Assembly: GCA_017416855.1 (NCBI GenBank)
Contig: JAFQAZ010000031.1
Coordinates: 59,521-123,520, forward strand
DNA from: Clostridia bacterium
GTDB lineage: Bacteria; Bacillota; Clostridia; UBA1381; UBA9506
Direction of reading: 5' to 3'
DNA length: 64,000 bases
Position numbers and translations under genes: made by a program. Shown piece after piece: positions 45,303 through 53,249 of the stretch (its first letter is position 1; every line of letters starts with the position of its first letter). The notes below the pieces were generated by a model, which did no database searches, was not told where the DNA came from, and worked only from the letters and a program-made list of their open reading frames with translations.

Positions 45303-45327
45303 TATAAAGACTGTATAATCTGGATGC
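45303..45327. repeat. 25-bp direct repeat, copy A
   Basis: Begins TATAAAGACTGTATAATC and ends TGGATGC. It is identical to 46714-46738, 1411 bases away in the same orientation, so the two copies flank the MATE-like gene. Each copy is also just upstream of a minus-strand gene start. Confidence 0.9.
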
Positions 45328-45362
45328 CAGTCTTTTTTTGCATGGTTCGTGTTAAGATTAAA

Positions 45363-46676
45363 CTAAAAACAAATTTTATTTTTCTTTAACAAGTATTTGT
45401 ATGCACCAAGTGATACCAAACTGTCAAACGCCATTCCGATTCCAAACATCATAGCTATTCCCGTAAGGGTTGGAACCCATATTTTTGTAATATATAATAA
45501 AAATGCTGTTCCATAATACAATGTATTCGTTATAACCGATTCAAAAAGCATATATCTTGTTTTTCCCAAGCCGTAAAAAGTCGCATCAAAAACATTTTGA
45601 AACGCATACAACACATAAAAACCAACTAAAATTATAACAAGATTAAATAGTTTATCTACATCTTTGAATAAAAGTATATTGGTCATAAAAGGTTTCCACA
45701 ACGGTATAGACACGAACCACAATGAACAAACAACCGTTGTTATCGCAAAATATCCTAATGTTTTATTCTTAATAGCATAACGGTCAGTTGCAACATCCTT
45801 TTTTATATATTCACCTAGTTGTGTTATGGGCAAAAGCAACCATCCCCAAATAAAGTTGTTTGCAACCCAATATGTACCTTGTTCTTTCACAACATTTACC
45901 ATTCGTGAAATCATTACTATATAAGCAAAATTTCTCACAAAAGATTCAATCCCTGAAATTACACCAACATTCCAAAGTTCTTTCATCCACGAAAACGAAA
46001 GTTTCTGCTTTGTAAAAAGGAATCCTTCTTCTTTATTAAGCAAAGTCAAGCTTATAACAAACATTACTCCGTTTGCAATGATATTTGTTATTGCGATTCC
46101 ATTAACGCCTAGTTTTAAGGAACAAGGAAGAGATGATACTAAAAGCGTATCAATCATTGTACACAAAATCAACCGTATTCCCGTCAATATATACATAAAT
46201 TTTACTTTATTTAATGTAATCAATACTACAAGAACAAAACTTGAAACAACTGAAAATATTAAGGCTATACTTTCTATCCGTATATATGTTGCTGATTCTG
46301 CTAAAATATCTTTGTTAACAGACATAATCATAAGCATGGGTTTTATAAATAACATAATCAGCAGTGCTAATACCACATATATTAAAAATGTGACTAAGAG
46401 ACCACTTTTAAGACAATTGCCAAGTTCTTTTTTGTTATTTGATGCTTTACCAATAAAATAATAAAGCGGCAGTATTATTGATTCGTTTATAATTTCATAC
46501 AGTAAATTTATCCAGGTAAGCTGTCCTGCTATAGAAAATGAATACTCGCCCGGTAGTTGACCTAAAAAGAAAATCCTTAAAGTTGTATATAAGGTTGGAA
46601 CTAATTGTATAAGCATCAAAGAGATTATAAGTCTATAATCTATCAAAGATAAAGACTTTTTAATCTTAAGAATCAA
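45363..46676 (-). CDS. MATE-like multi-span export protein
   Basis: 437 residues from TTG 46676, which has AAAGGAG 8 bases upstream; the in-frame TTG 46697 lacks a site. It has about twelve membrane helices in two halves. Features such as ILPLYYFIGKASNN, LKLGVNGIAITNIIANG and NVFDATFYGLGKTRYML resemble MATE-type drug/Na+ antiporters and related flippases. The match is loose, so the substrate and exact subfamily are unknown. The gene is visibly richer in A and T, with many Ile, Lys and Asn codons, than its neighbours. It lies between two identical 25-bp repeats, suggesting late arrival. Confidence 0.75.
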   Translation of the reverse strand: MILKIKKSLSLIDYRLIISLMLIQLVPTLYTTLRIFFLGQLPGEYSFSIAGQLTWINLLYEIINESIILPLYYFIGKASNNKKELGNCLKSGLLVTFLIYVVLALLIMLFIKPMLMIMSVNKDILAESATYIRIESIALIFSVVSSFVLVVLITLNKVKFMYILTGIRLILCTMIDTLLVSSLPCSLKLGVNGIAITNIIANGVMFVISLTLLNKEEGFLFTKQKLSFSWMKELWNVGVISGIESFVRNFAYIVMISRMVNVVKEQGTYWVANNFIWGWLLLPITQLGEYIKKDVATDRYAIKNKTLGYFAITTVVCSLWFVSIPLWKPFMTNILLFKDVDKLFNLVIILVGFYVLYAFQNVFDATFYGLGKTRYMLFESVITNTLYYGTAFLLYITKIWVPTLTGIAMMFGIGMAFDSLVSLGAYKYLLKKNKICF

Positions 46677-46713
46677 CTTTAAAACTCCTTTCGACAATAT
46701 TCGACAATCTTAC

Positions 46714-46738
46714 TATAAAGACTGTATAATCTGGATGC
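46714..46738. repeat. 25-bp direct repeat, copy B
   Basis: Exact second copy of 45303-45327. Beyond the 25 bp, the next 45 bases also show patchy similarity, ending in a shared ACTAAAAAC. Confidence 0.9.
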
Positions 46739-46798
46739 TAATGTTTTTTAATGATAATTAGTGTTTAGTTAGGACTAAAAACTATGAAACAAATCATC

Positions 46799-47359
46799 TT
46801 AAAGAAGTTCATCATCTCGCAGTGACATTTCTAATTCAACTATCTTATTCGAATATTGTCTTATTAATGCTATAGGACACCTTATTCTTCTTATTCGGCA
46901 CAGAAAATCATTAGTGATTATGCGCGCTTTATAATGTTTACGAGCAAATGTTCTCCATTTTCTATCCATTCTCAAGAACAACTGTACACACATAGTTATT
47001 GATGTTATTGTCGCACTGATCGCAGTCCAAATTTGTGCTGAGGAATTCCCAACAGAAAAAGTATCTACTGCACATATCAAACTAAATACAGCAAATAAAA
47101 ATCCCCATAAATTAAAACAATAATACATACCTGCATAAAATGCTGATAGACTATTCCATCCATTTACACGATTTATACTAGAAATTGCTATATCGATAAT
47201 AGTTTCATTTGTCCGTAAAACATCAATTTTTTTTAATTCATCGGATATTGCTTTTATGTTATAATTTTGTTTTTTATTATGCCATGTATACAAAACCATG
47301 ACAAACAACGGTACAAAGATTAAAACAAAAAATATAATTAAAACCGTCTTTTCACACAT
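46799..47359 (-). CDS. Three-helix membrane protein of unknown function
   Basis: 186 residues from ATG 47359, with AAGGGGGAAG 6 bases upstream; a longer reading to 47449 has no site. An N-terminal helix (about 5-24) is followed by about 45 cytoplasmic residues. A pair of helices lies at about 77-100 and 108-130, then a basic helical tail with DRKWRTFARKHYKAR. Two close helices followed by a charged tail recall SLATT-type effector domains of anti-phage systems. I cannot confirm that, and no nucleotide-signal synthase is adjacent. The gene is AT-rich like its MATE-like neighbour. Confidence 0.65.
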   Translation of the reverse strand: MCEKTVLIIFFVLIFVPLFVMVLYTWHNKKQNYNIKAISDELKKIDVLRTNETIIDIAISSINRVNGWNSLSAFYAGMYYCFNLWGFLFAVFSLICAVDTFSVGNSSAQIWTAISATITSITMCVQLFLRMDRKWRTFARKHYKARIITNDFLCRIRRIRCPIALIRQYSNKIVELEMSLRDDELL

Positions 47360-47421
47360 AAAATTCTTCCCCCTTAAGTAAATCGTACATTTTGCACAAA
47401 ACTGGTTGTTTTTCGCCAACT

Positions 47422-47433
47422 TTCGACAATCTT
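47422..47433. repeat. Second copy of a 12-bp upstream sequence
   Basis: TTCGACAATCTT occurs here and at 46700-46711, each time shortly upstream of a minus-strand gene start (the 186-residue membrane protein and the MATE-like gene). It suggests a shared promoter segment or duplicated DNA. Confidence 0.5.
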
Positions 47434-47490
47434 TATAGGATTTTGTCAAGTTAGGGACAAAAAAATTTAGTGGTTTATCGGCACTTTTTT

Positions 47491-47515
47491 ATCGGCGGTT
47501 TTCAAAACCGCCGAT
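47491..47515. repeat. 25-base perfect palindrome
   Basis: ATCGGCGGTTTT and AAAACCGCCGAT are separated by one base. A further TTTATCGGC lies 14 bases before it. No T run follows in either direction, so it is not an obvious terminator. Confidence 0.65.
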
Positions 47516-47541
47516 AAATTCATACGATTAAATGCCTTCCT

Positions 47542-47988
47542 AAAGGCTTCCCCTTGAGGGGAAGCTGTCACGAAGTGACTGATGAGGTGTTAATTTCATT
47601 CAGTATATCCTCACAAACACTCTCAAATCTTTGATTAACATCAAGATTGGAATATCTTAACACTTTAATTCTTAAACCATTTAAGAAAGCATCTCTTTTC
47701 GCATCATTCTCAACGCCTTTTTCTTCATAATGTTGTGAACCATCAAGCTCAATAACAAGTTTTGCTGCGGCAATATAGAAGTCAACAATGTAGTTACCAA
47801 TAACCTTTTGTCTATTTACGGTTACAGGTAAATTTTTCAAAAAGTCATACCAAAGATGTCTTTCTTCTCTTGTCATATTCTTTCTTAAAGTTTTTGCATT
47901 ACCTATTAATTTCGAGTTGTTTGTTGTATTCATTTCCACCTCATCCGAGTTGCTTCGCAACCCACCTTCCCCTCAAGGGGAAGGCTTT
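47542..47988. mobile_element. 447-bp inverted-repeat element enclosing a DUF559 gene
   Basis: The left end (47542-47589) and the reverse complement of the right end (47937-47988) share one design. AAAG(G/C)CTTCCCC-loop-GGGGAAG is followed by a second small hairpin (GTCACgaaGTGAC on the left, GTTGCttcGCAAC on the right) and then GATGAGGTG. The ends are therefore inverted repeats of about 50 bases built from two hairpins each. The coding region fills the interior, taking its ribosome binding site from one end and its stop codon from the other. No clear target duplication was seen. Calling it mobile is inference. Confidence 0.6.
47568..47933 (-). CDS. DUF559 (Vsr-like fold) endonuclease-domain protein
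   Basis: 121 residues from ATG 47933, with GAGGTGG from the repeat 2-5 bases upstream; a TTG at 47960 would add nine residues. The family run is clear: ARTLRKNMT-type AKTLRKNMTREERHLWYDFL, RQKVIGNYIVDFY, and LVIELDGSQHY. D51, E62 and D64 form a PD-(D/E)xK-type site like that of very-short-patch-repair endonucleases. The protein is short, with little beyond the nuclease core. The TGA stop falls inside the hairpin of the left repeat, so gene and repeats form one unit. Confidence 0.85.
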   Translation of the reverse strand: MNTTNNSKLIGNAKTLRKNMTREERHLWYDFLKNLPVTVNRQKVIGNYIVDFYIAAAKLVIELDGSQHYEEKGVENDAKRDAFLNGLRIKVLRYSNLDVNQRFESVCEDILNEINTSSVTS

Positions 47989-48045
47989 TTGTCCCTTGTA
48001 TATCAAAGTTTAAAATCAGTGAACAATTTGGATGCCTCTATTGTA

Positions 48046-48210
48046 ATGAATTGACAACTCCGTTGTCATGAATTGGATTTTATCCATGAATTGTTGCTAT
48101 CGCAACATAAATTGAATTGCCTTTAATGCACCGCAAGCTGCAATTCATGAAATCGTTGATTTCAATTCATGCCAAGGGCAATTCATTGATTTCATCTTCG
48201 ATGAAATCAT
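48046..48210. repeat. Array of small hairpins with ATGAATT/AATTCAT separators
   Basis: Seven 7-base separators alternate with small inverted repeats. The first four read ATGAATT (the fourth ATAAATT) and are followed by GACAACtccGTTGTC, GGATtttATCC and GTTGCtatcGCAAC. After a less regular centre the separators read AATTCAT, with GAAATCgttGATTTC, GCCaagGGC and a 10-bp stem at 48187-48209. The array is thus itself roughly palindromic. It lies 57 bases beyond the DUF559 element. It has no coding capacity. Confidence 0.8.
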
Positions 48211-48225
48211 TATACCACTTTCATA

Positions 48226-48262
48226 AAAAAATGGCAATCTTTCTTTCGAAAAATCGCCATTT
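48226..48262 (-). terminator. Intrinsic terminator after the alanine symporter gene
   Basis: AAATGGC and GCCATTT, with one inner mismatch and further AT pairs, form a stem. On the minus strand it is followed by seven T. Confidence 0.7.
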
Positions 48263-48267
48263 ATATT

Positions 48268-49629
48268 CTATTTTCTTATCTGTGTAAAATATTCCTTTGA
48301 TATTGAAGCGACCACCTTACATAATCCAATAATGCCAATCAAGTTAGGAATAGCCATCAGGCCGTTCATTGCCTCGGATATACTCCATATTAAATCAAGA
48401 CTGCCGATTGTGCCAATGAAGACGAACACCACATAAATGCATCTGTAAACAAGCACTGCCTTTTCAGACTTATCTGACAAAAATTCCATACACACTTCAC
48501 CATAATAAGCCCAACCGAGAATCGTAGACAAGGCAAAGAAGATGGTAGATACCGTCACAACAAAACCACCGACACCAGGGATAATTGTGTTGAAGGATAC
48601 AATGCTCAAGGCCGCACCCTGAAACTCTCCTGTACTCCACAATCCCGTTGTTAAAATAACCGATGCAGAAATGGTACAGATTATGAGCGTTGTAAAAAAC
48701 ACCTCAAACATACCCCAAAGTCCTTGATGAACAGGATTTTTTGTGCTGGATGCCGCATGGGCAATAGGTGCACTGCCAAGCCCTGCTTCGTTGGAAAACA
48801 CACCTCTGGAAAACCCGTAATGCATGGCCAGAACGATTCCGTAGCCTGCCACACCACCTGTTGCCGCTTTAAAATTAAAGGCCTCTTTAAAAATCAATGC
48901 AAAGGCGGCGGGGATTTTATCACAATTAATAACTAATGCTATCATTGAGCATATCACATAGAAAACAGCCATAAACGGCACCAGTTTTTCATTAACAGAG
49001 GCAATTCTGCGCATTCCTCCCAATATTACGGCTGCAACAACAACCGTAAGAACAATGCCAGTAATCAGCGGATTAACACCAACAGTGCTTTCAAGGGCAA
49101 CAGCTATAGAATTAGACTGGGTTGCATTGCCCGTACCCAGACATGCTACCATGGCAAATACTGCAAATAAAACAGCAAGCCACTTCAGATGCAAACCATT
49201 TTTTATATAATACATCGGTCCGCCAACCCACTGTCCCTGTTCATTCTTCTCTCTGTAATGTAAAGAAAGAATGATCTCGGCATATTTTGTTACCATACCC
49301 AGCAAAGCACTGACCCACATCCAGAAAACCGCTCCCGGTCCGCCTGAAACAATCGCCGTAGCTAAACCCGCTATACTGCCTGTTCCGATGGTACCTGCCA
49401 TTGCAGTAGCAACCGCCTGAAACGGTGTAACGCCGGAACCATCTTTTTCGTGTTGTTTTTTTGAAAACACGCCTAATATGGTGTTTTTCATCATATAACC
49501 AAACTTTTTAAACTGTAAAAATCCTGTTTTAAACGATAGGAATAAACCCGTTCCTATCAGCAAAGTCAGCATAACAGGACCCCAAACAACGCCATTCACT
49601 TTTTCAATAACCAGACTAATGAACTCCAT
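48268..49629 (-). CDS. AGCS-family sodium:alanine/glycine symporter
   Basis: 453 residues from ATG 49629 (GGAGGAG upstream); an upstream in-frame start at 49662 overlaps that site and is rejected. About eleven membrane helices. Family hallmarks are FQAVATAMAGTIGTGSIAGLA, GGPGAVFWMWVSALLGM, GGPMYYIKNG, ACLGTGNATQSNSIA and SNEAGLGSAPIAHAA. Imports alanine or glycine with sodium. The AsnC-type regulator gene lies just upstream on the same strand, so the pair probably works as an amino-acid-responsive uptake unit. Confidence 0.95.
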   Translation of the reverse strand: MEFISLVIEKVNGVVWGPVMLTLLIGTGLFLSFKTGFLQFKKFGYMMKNTILGVFSKKQHEKDGSGVTPFQAVATAMAGTIGTGSIAGLATAIVSGGPGAVFWMWVSALLGMVTKYAEIILSLHYREKNEQGQWVGGPMYYIKNGLHLKWLAVLFAVFAMVACLGTGNATQSNSIAVALESTVGVNPLITGIVLTVVVAAVILGGMRRIASVNEKLVPFMAVFYVICSMIALVINCDKIPAAFALIFKEAFNFKAATGGVAGYGIVLAMHYGFSRGVFSNEAGLGSAPIAHAASSTKNPVHQGLWGMFEVFFTTLIICTISASVILTTGLWSTGEFQGAALSIVSFNTIIPGVGGFVVTVSTIFFALSTILGWAYYGEVCMEFLSDKSEKAVLVYRCIYVVFVFIGTIGSLDLIWSISEAMNGLMAIPNLIGIIGLCKVVASISKEYFTQIRK

Positions 49630-49665
49630 GGTGTAAAAACTCCTCCGATTTCCAAACCCCAAATA

Positions 49666-50133
49666 TTACATTGAAACAAAATCCTTTTTTTCCGGCAGTA
49701 AGCAAACTTCATACTTATTGGTGGAAAGGACAACCGATGTGCGGGTAAGAGACACCCCACCAATTGATTTAACAAAATTCAGAATGTCTTCCAGCGTTTT
49801 TCCCGACTTAGTTACAACCTTCAGGATAAAATCGAAATCTCCTGCTATATAGTGACATTCCGCCACAGAACCATTATTGTTAATCTGTCTTATAAACTCT
49901 TCATTATATTTAGGATGCTCAAGACTAACATATATAAACGCCACAAGGTCCCTGCCTATGGTATTCTGATTGATAATTGTCGTATATCTTTCAATAATCC
50001 CTGAATTTTCAAGCTTTTTAATTCTTTCGATAACAGCAGAAGTGGAAAGATTAATTTTCGCACCTATATTGGTTGCATTTTCTCTGGCATTCTCTTTTAA
50101 AGCTTCTAAAATTTTATAATCTAAAACATCCAT
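49666..50133 (-). CDS. Lrp/AsnC-family transcriptional regulator
   Basis: 155 residues. A helix-turn-helix (about 3-62) has LKENARENATNIGAKINLSTSAVIERIKKLE. A RAM ligand domain follows (about 65-145) with VAFIYVSLEHPKY and AECHYIAGDFDFILKV. Such proteins bind an amino acid and control transport or catabolism. Its position 36 bases before the alanine symporter coding start suggests that gene is its target. GGGGGATAT precedes the ATG. Confidence 0.93.
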   Translation of the reverse strand: MDVLDYKILEALKENARENATNIGAKINLSTSAVIERIKKLENSGIIERYTTIINQNTIGRDLVAFIYVSLEHPKYNEEFIRQINNNGSVAECHYIAGDFDFILKVVTKSGKTLEDILNFVKSIGGVSLTRTSVVLSTNKYEVCLLPEKKDFVSM

Positions 50134-50156
50134 TTTTATATCCCCCTTTTGATTAA

Positions 50157-50185
50157 ATTATATAAAATTTAAAAAGAAATGTAAA
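50157..50185 (-). promoter_or_regulatory. Predicted promoter of the AsnC-symporter pair
   Basis: TTTACA (50180-50185) and TATAAT (50157-50162) on minus with a 17-base spacer. The remaining bases up to trmB (50186-50413) are very AT-rich with a weak plus-strand TATAAT near 50374; I see nothing else there. Confidence 0.7.
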
Positions 50186-50413
50186 CACGGCAAAAAAACA
50201 TTCCTATTTTTTTCTCTAAAAATTTTATTGTCAAAAATTTTTTCTTTATATTTATTTTTTTCCAATGTTAAACCGAAAAATTTTTGGTAAAATAAACACA
50301 TATTGACAGAAAACGACAGGTTCTCTTATAAAACTAAAGTGCAGATAACTGTAGACTTTGCGCAAAATTTGTAATATAATAAAATGAGTGTTTGTACGAA
50401 AAGGAGAAAGAAT

Positions 50414-51055
50414 ATGCGCATGAGAAAAAAGAAGCACCTACATGAGCGGTTAGATGCTTGTACTGGTTTAATACTATATGACATTTCAGAATTTAACAAT
50501 GATATCAAAAGCATTTTTCTGAACAACAATCCACTCCGTATGGAAATCGGCTGCGGTAAAGGCGGTTTTATTCTGGAAATGGCAAAACGAAACCCGCAGA
50601 TTAATTTTCTTGCCATTGAAAAAAATATGAATGTTTTGTTGCTGGCTGCTGAAAAAATCAAGGCCGAAGGATTGAAAAATGTTAAACTGTTTGCCGGCGA
50701 TGTAAATATTCTCCGGCAGTTTGAAACCGAATCAAAGTGCGAGATGATTTACATAAACTTTTGCGACCCCTGGCACAAAAACAGTTATCGCAGACGTCGG
50801 CTGACTCACGAACAGCATTTAAAGCTATGGGAAAAGCTTCTTTGCGAAAACGGGGAACTGCATTTTAAAACCGATAACCAGAAGCTGTTTGAGTTTTCCC
50901 TTAACTCCTTTGCTGATTATGGATTAAAACTCCGGAATATTACCTTTGATTTGCACAACTCTGATTTTAAAGGCAATGTAATGACAGAATACGAAAAACT
51001 CTTTTCCTCTCAGGGACAGCCAATTTACCGTTGCGAAGCTATTTATACCAAATAA
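50414..51055 (+). CDS. trmB: tRNA (guanine-N7-)-methyltransferase
   Basis: 213 residues from ATG 50414, with AAGGAG 7 bases upstream; the in-frame ATG at 50384 has no site. Methylates G46 of tRNA with SAM. Motifs are MEIGCGKGGFILEMAKRNP (43-61), FLAIEKN (65-71), and INFCDPWHKNSYRRRRLT (114-131), then FKTDNQKLFEFS. The gene stands alone between AT-rich DNA and a strong terminator. Confidence 0.95.
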   Translation: MRMRKKKHLHERLDACTGLILYDISEFNNDIKSIFLNNNPLRMEIGCGKGGFILEMAKRNPQINFLAIEKNMNVLLLAAEKIKAEGLKNVKLFAGDVNILRQFETESKCEMIYINFCDPWHKNSYRRRRLTHEQHLKLWEKLLCENGELHFKTDNQKLFEFSLNSFADYGLKLRNITFDLHNSDFKGNVMTEYEKLFSSQGQPIYRCEAIYTK

Positions 51056-51095
51056 AAAAGGATGTAAAAAAGTTTAACTTTTTTACATCCTTTTT
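51055..51095. terminator. Bidirectional intrinsic terminator
   Basis: A stem of about 18 bp (AAAAAGGATGTAAAAAAG with its complement) around TTTAA. It ends trmB (+) and the convergent ispE operon (-). Confidence 0.9.
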
Positions 51096-51096
51096 G

Positions 51097-51948
51097 TTAT
51101 ACACTGGGCTTCGCAATAGCAACAAAGTCTTCACCAAGATATGTTTTCACATCCTGCTCAGAAGGTTCTTTTAAAAAGATCCCGAAGCAGGTGGCCCCGG
51201 AGCCACTCATCATCACGTGGTCTGCACCGGCTTTTTTCAGCTTTACTAAAAGTTCTGAAATTGCAGGACAGTATGCAGTCGCCACCTTCTCCATCATATT
51301 GCTCATATGAAGAAATGCTTTTGGCAGATTATTTTCTTTTAGTGCTGCGAGCAATGCATTGCTATCACCGATTTTGGGATTTGTTTCTCCATCCAGCGCC
51401 TTATAAATCATACCTGTACTGACTTGAACACCGGGATTCGCCAGCACAATATAGCAATTTTTAAGCCCAACTACCGGTGTTAACCGCTCCCCAATACCTT
51501 CTGCCAAGGCAGATTTTCCATACAGACAAAAAGGAACATCCGCCCCCAGCTTCACACCTATTGCCGCCAGTTCTTCAACTGTTTTCTCAAGATTGCAGGC
51601 TTTGTTGATTAAATGCATCACCGCCGCCGCATTGGTGCTGCCGCCGGCAAGTCCGGCTGCGATGGGAATACGCTTTTCAATGTGAATGGAAAATCCGCAG
51701 GAAAGGGCAAAGGTTTCCTGCATCAGCTTTGCCGCACGCCAGGCAATGTTCCCTTCATCCACAGGCAAGTCTGAAATATTGGTGGTCAACTGTATCTCAG
51801 GTGTTTCCAAAGCCGAAAGAGTTACTGTATCACCAAAATCTACCGTTTGCATCACACTTTCAATATCATGATAACCGTCGGGACGCTTCCCTAGTACATA
51901 TAATGACAAATTAATTTTGGCGCAAGCCGTCATGCTGTATGTTTGCAT
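51097..51948 (-). CDS. ispE: 4-diphosphocytidyl-2-C-methyl-D-erythritol kinase
   Basis: 283 residues. A GHMP kinase of the non-mevalonate isoprenoid pathway. K11 lies in ACAKINLSLYVLGKRPDGYH, the ATP loop PIAAGLAGGSTNAAA at 95-109, GADVPFCL follows, and the late loop VMMSGSGATCFGIF is intact. It is the last gene of the long murA-wal-obg-ispE run, 15 bases after obg. Confidence 0.95.
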   Translation of the reverse strand: MQTYSMTACAKINLSLYVLGKRPDGYHDIESVMQTVDFGDTVTLSALETPEIQLTTNISDLPVDEGNIAWRAAKLMQETFALSCGFSIHIEKRIPIAAGLAGGSTNAAAVMHLINKACNLEKTVEELAAIGVKLGADVPFCLYGKSALAEGIGERLTPVVGLKNCYIVLANPGVQVSTGMIYKALDGETNPKIGDSNALLAALKENNLPKAFLHMSNMMEKVATAYCPAISELLVKLKKAGADHVMMSGSGATCFGIFLKEPSEQDVKTYLGEDFVAIAKPSV

Positions 51949-51963
51949 AATATGCCTCTTTTC

Positions 51964-53229
51964 TTAGTTCACAAACTCAAATTCCAAATCGCAGATGCGC
52001 ACCGGATCCCCTTCATTGATGCCGGCCTCCTCTAAGGCAGCAATAATGCCGGACTCACGCAAAGAACGCTGGAAGAATTGCAGAGATTCGTAATCAGAGA
52101 AGTTTGTGCTGCCCACAATTCGTTCTGCACGGCGACCTTCCACACGATAGGCTTCGCCTTCTCGAACAATGGTAAAGGTATCAGCTTCTTCCTCCTGAGG
52201 AATATCTTCATAAACCTCCTGCTCCGGAATAGGCAATTCTTTTAAGCAACCGAAAGCAAAGGCCATCAGTTCCCTGGTTCCCTGACCGGTAGCTGCCGAG
52301 ATTTCAAACAACAGCAAATCCCGTTCTTCAATTTCCTTTTTAAAGGCTTCATACATATCAGGATCTGTTAAGATGTCTGTTTTATTCGCTACTACAATCT
52401 GCGGTTTTTCAGCCAGCTTCGGATTGTATAATTTCATTTCTTCGCAAATCGTATCAAAGTCTTCAATGGGATTTCTGCCTTCAATACCGGACACATCAAC
52501 AAGGTGCAAAAGCAATCTTGTCCGCTCAATGTGGCGGAGAAATTCATGGCCTAAACCGGCGCCCTCGCTGGCCCCTTCAATAATACCGGGAATATCGGCC
52601 ATTACAAAGCTTTCACTTTCACCAACCGAAATAACACCTAAGTTTGGCTCTAATGTGGTGAAATGATAATTCGCAATTTTAGGGCGGGCACTGCTGACAA
52701 CTGACAAAAGAGTGGATTTACCCACATTGGGAAAACCAACCAAGCCTACATCAGCAAGCAGTTTCAGCTCCAGTTTAATTTTGCGGGAAACACCCCGCTG
52801 GCCGGGTTTTGCAAACTTGGGAACCTGACGAGTGGGTGTGGCAAAATGCATATTGCCCCATCCACCGTTGCCGCCTTTTGCTGCCACGAAACGGTCTCCG
52901 TGATGGTTTAAATCTGCTATCGTTCTGTCTGTTTCTGCATCTTTGATCAAAGTACCAATCGGCACACGGATAATCATATCTTCACCGCTGCTGCCGGTAC
53001 ATTTAGCGCCGCGACCGTCACCGCCATTTTGTGCCTTATACTCTCTTTTATAGCGAAAATCCATCAGGGTTAGCAATCGTCCGTCCGCAACAAACACAAC
53101 ATCACCACCGCGTCCACCATCACCACCATCCGGTCCGCCGGCTGCCACATATTTTTCACGTCTGAAAGAAACAAGGCCGTTGCCGCCGTTTCCTGAACGA
53201 ATTTCTATTTCTGCTACATCTACTAACAT
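51964..53229 (-). CDS. obg: GTPase Obg (CgtA)
   Basis: 421 residues. The glycine-rich Obg fold (1-157) includes GGPDGGDGGRGGDV and KGGNGGWGN. The G domain has GFPNVGKST at 165-173, DIPGIIEGASEGAGLG and NKTD. A C-terminal OCT domain (about 345-421) follows and is typical of the long Gram-positive form. Acts in 50S maturation, stress response and sporulation. In B. subtilis obg lies next to rpmA and spo0B; here it follows walI instead. Confidence 0.96.
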   Translation of the reverse strand: MLVDVAEIEIRSGNGGNGLVSFRREKYVAAGGPDGGDGGRGGDVVFVADGRLLTLMDFRYKREYKAQNGGDGRGAKCTGSSGEDMIIRVPIGTLIKDAETDRTIADLNHHGDRFVAAKGGNGGWGNMHFATPTRQVPKFAKPGQRGVSRKIKLELKLLADVGLVGFPNVGKSTLLSVVSSARPKIANYHFTTLEPNLGVISVGESESFVMADIPGIIEGASEGAGLGHEFLRHIERTRLLLHLVDVSGIEGRNPIEDFDTICEEMKLYNPKLAEKPQIVVANKTDILTDPDMYEAFKKEIEERDLLLFEISAATGQGTRELMAFAFGCLKELPIPEQEVYEDIPQEEEADTFTIVREGEAYRVEGRRAERIVGSTNFSDYESLQFFQRSLRESGIIAALEEAGINEGDPVRICDLEFEFVN

Positions 53230-53249
53230 GTTATTATACCGTCCCTTTC

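Noticed and set aside
47491..47515. Intrinsic terminator
   Set aside because: The palindrome is not followed by a T run in either direction of transcription; it is listed only as a repeat.
48046..48210. CRISPR-like regular repeat array
   Set aside because: The repeated unit is only 7 bases, it flips orientation midway, the intervening pieces are themselves palindromic and vary from 9 to 23 bases, and no cas gene is near.
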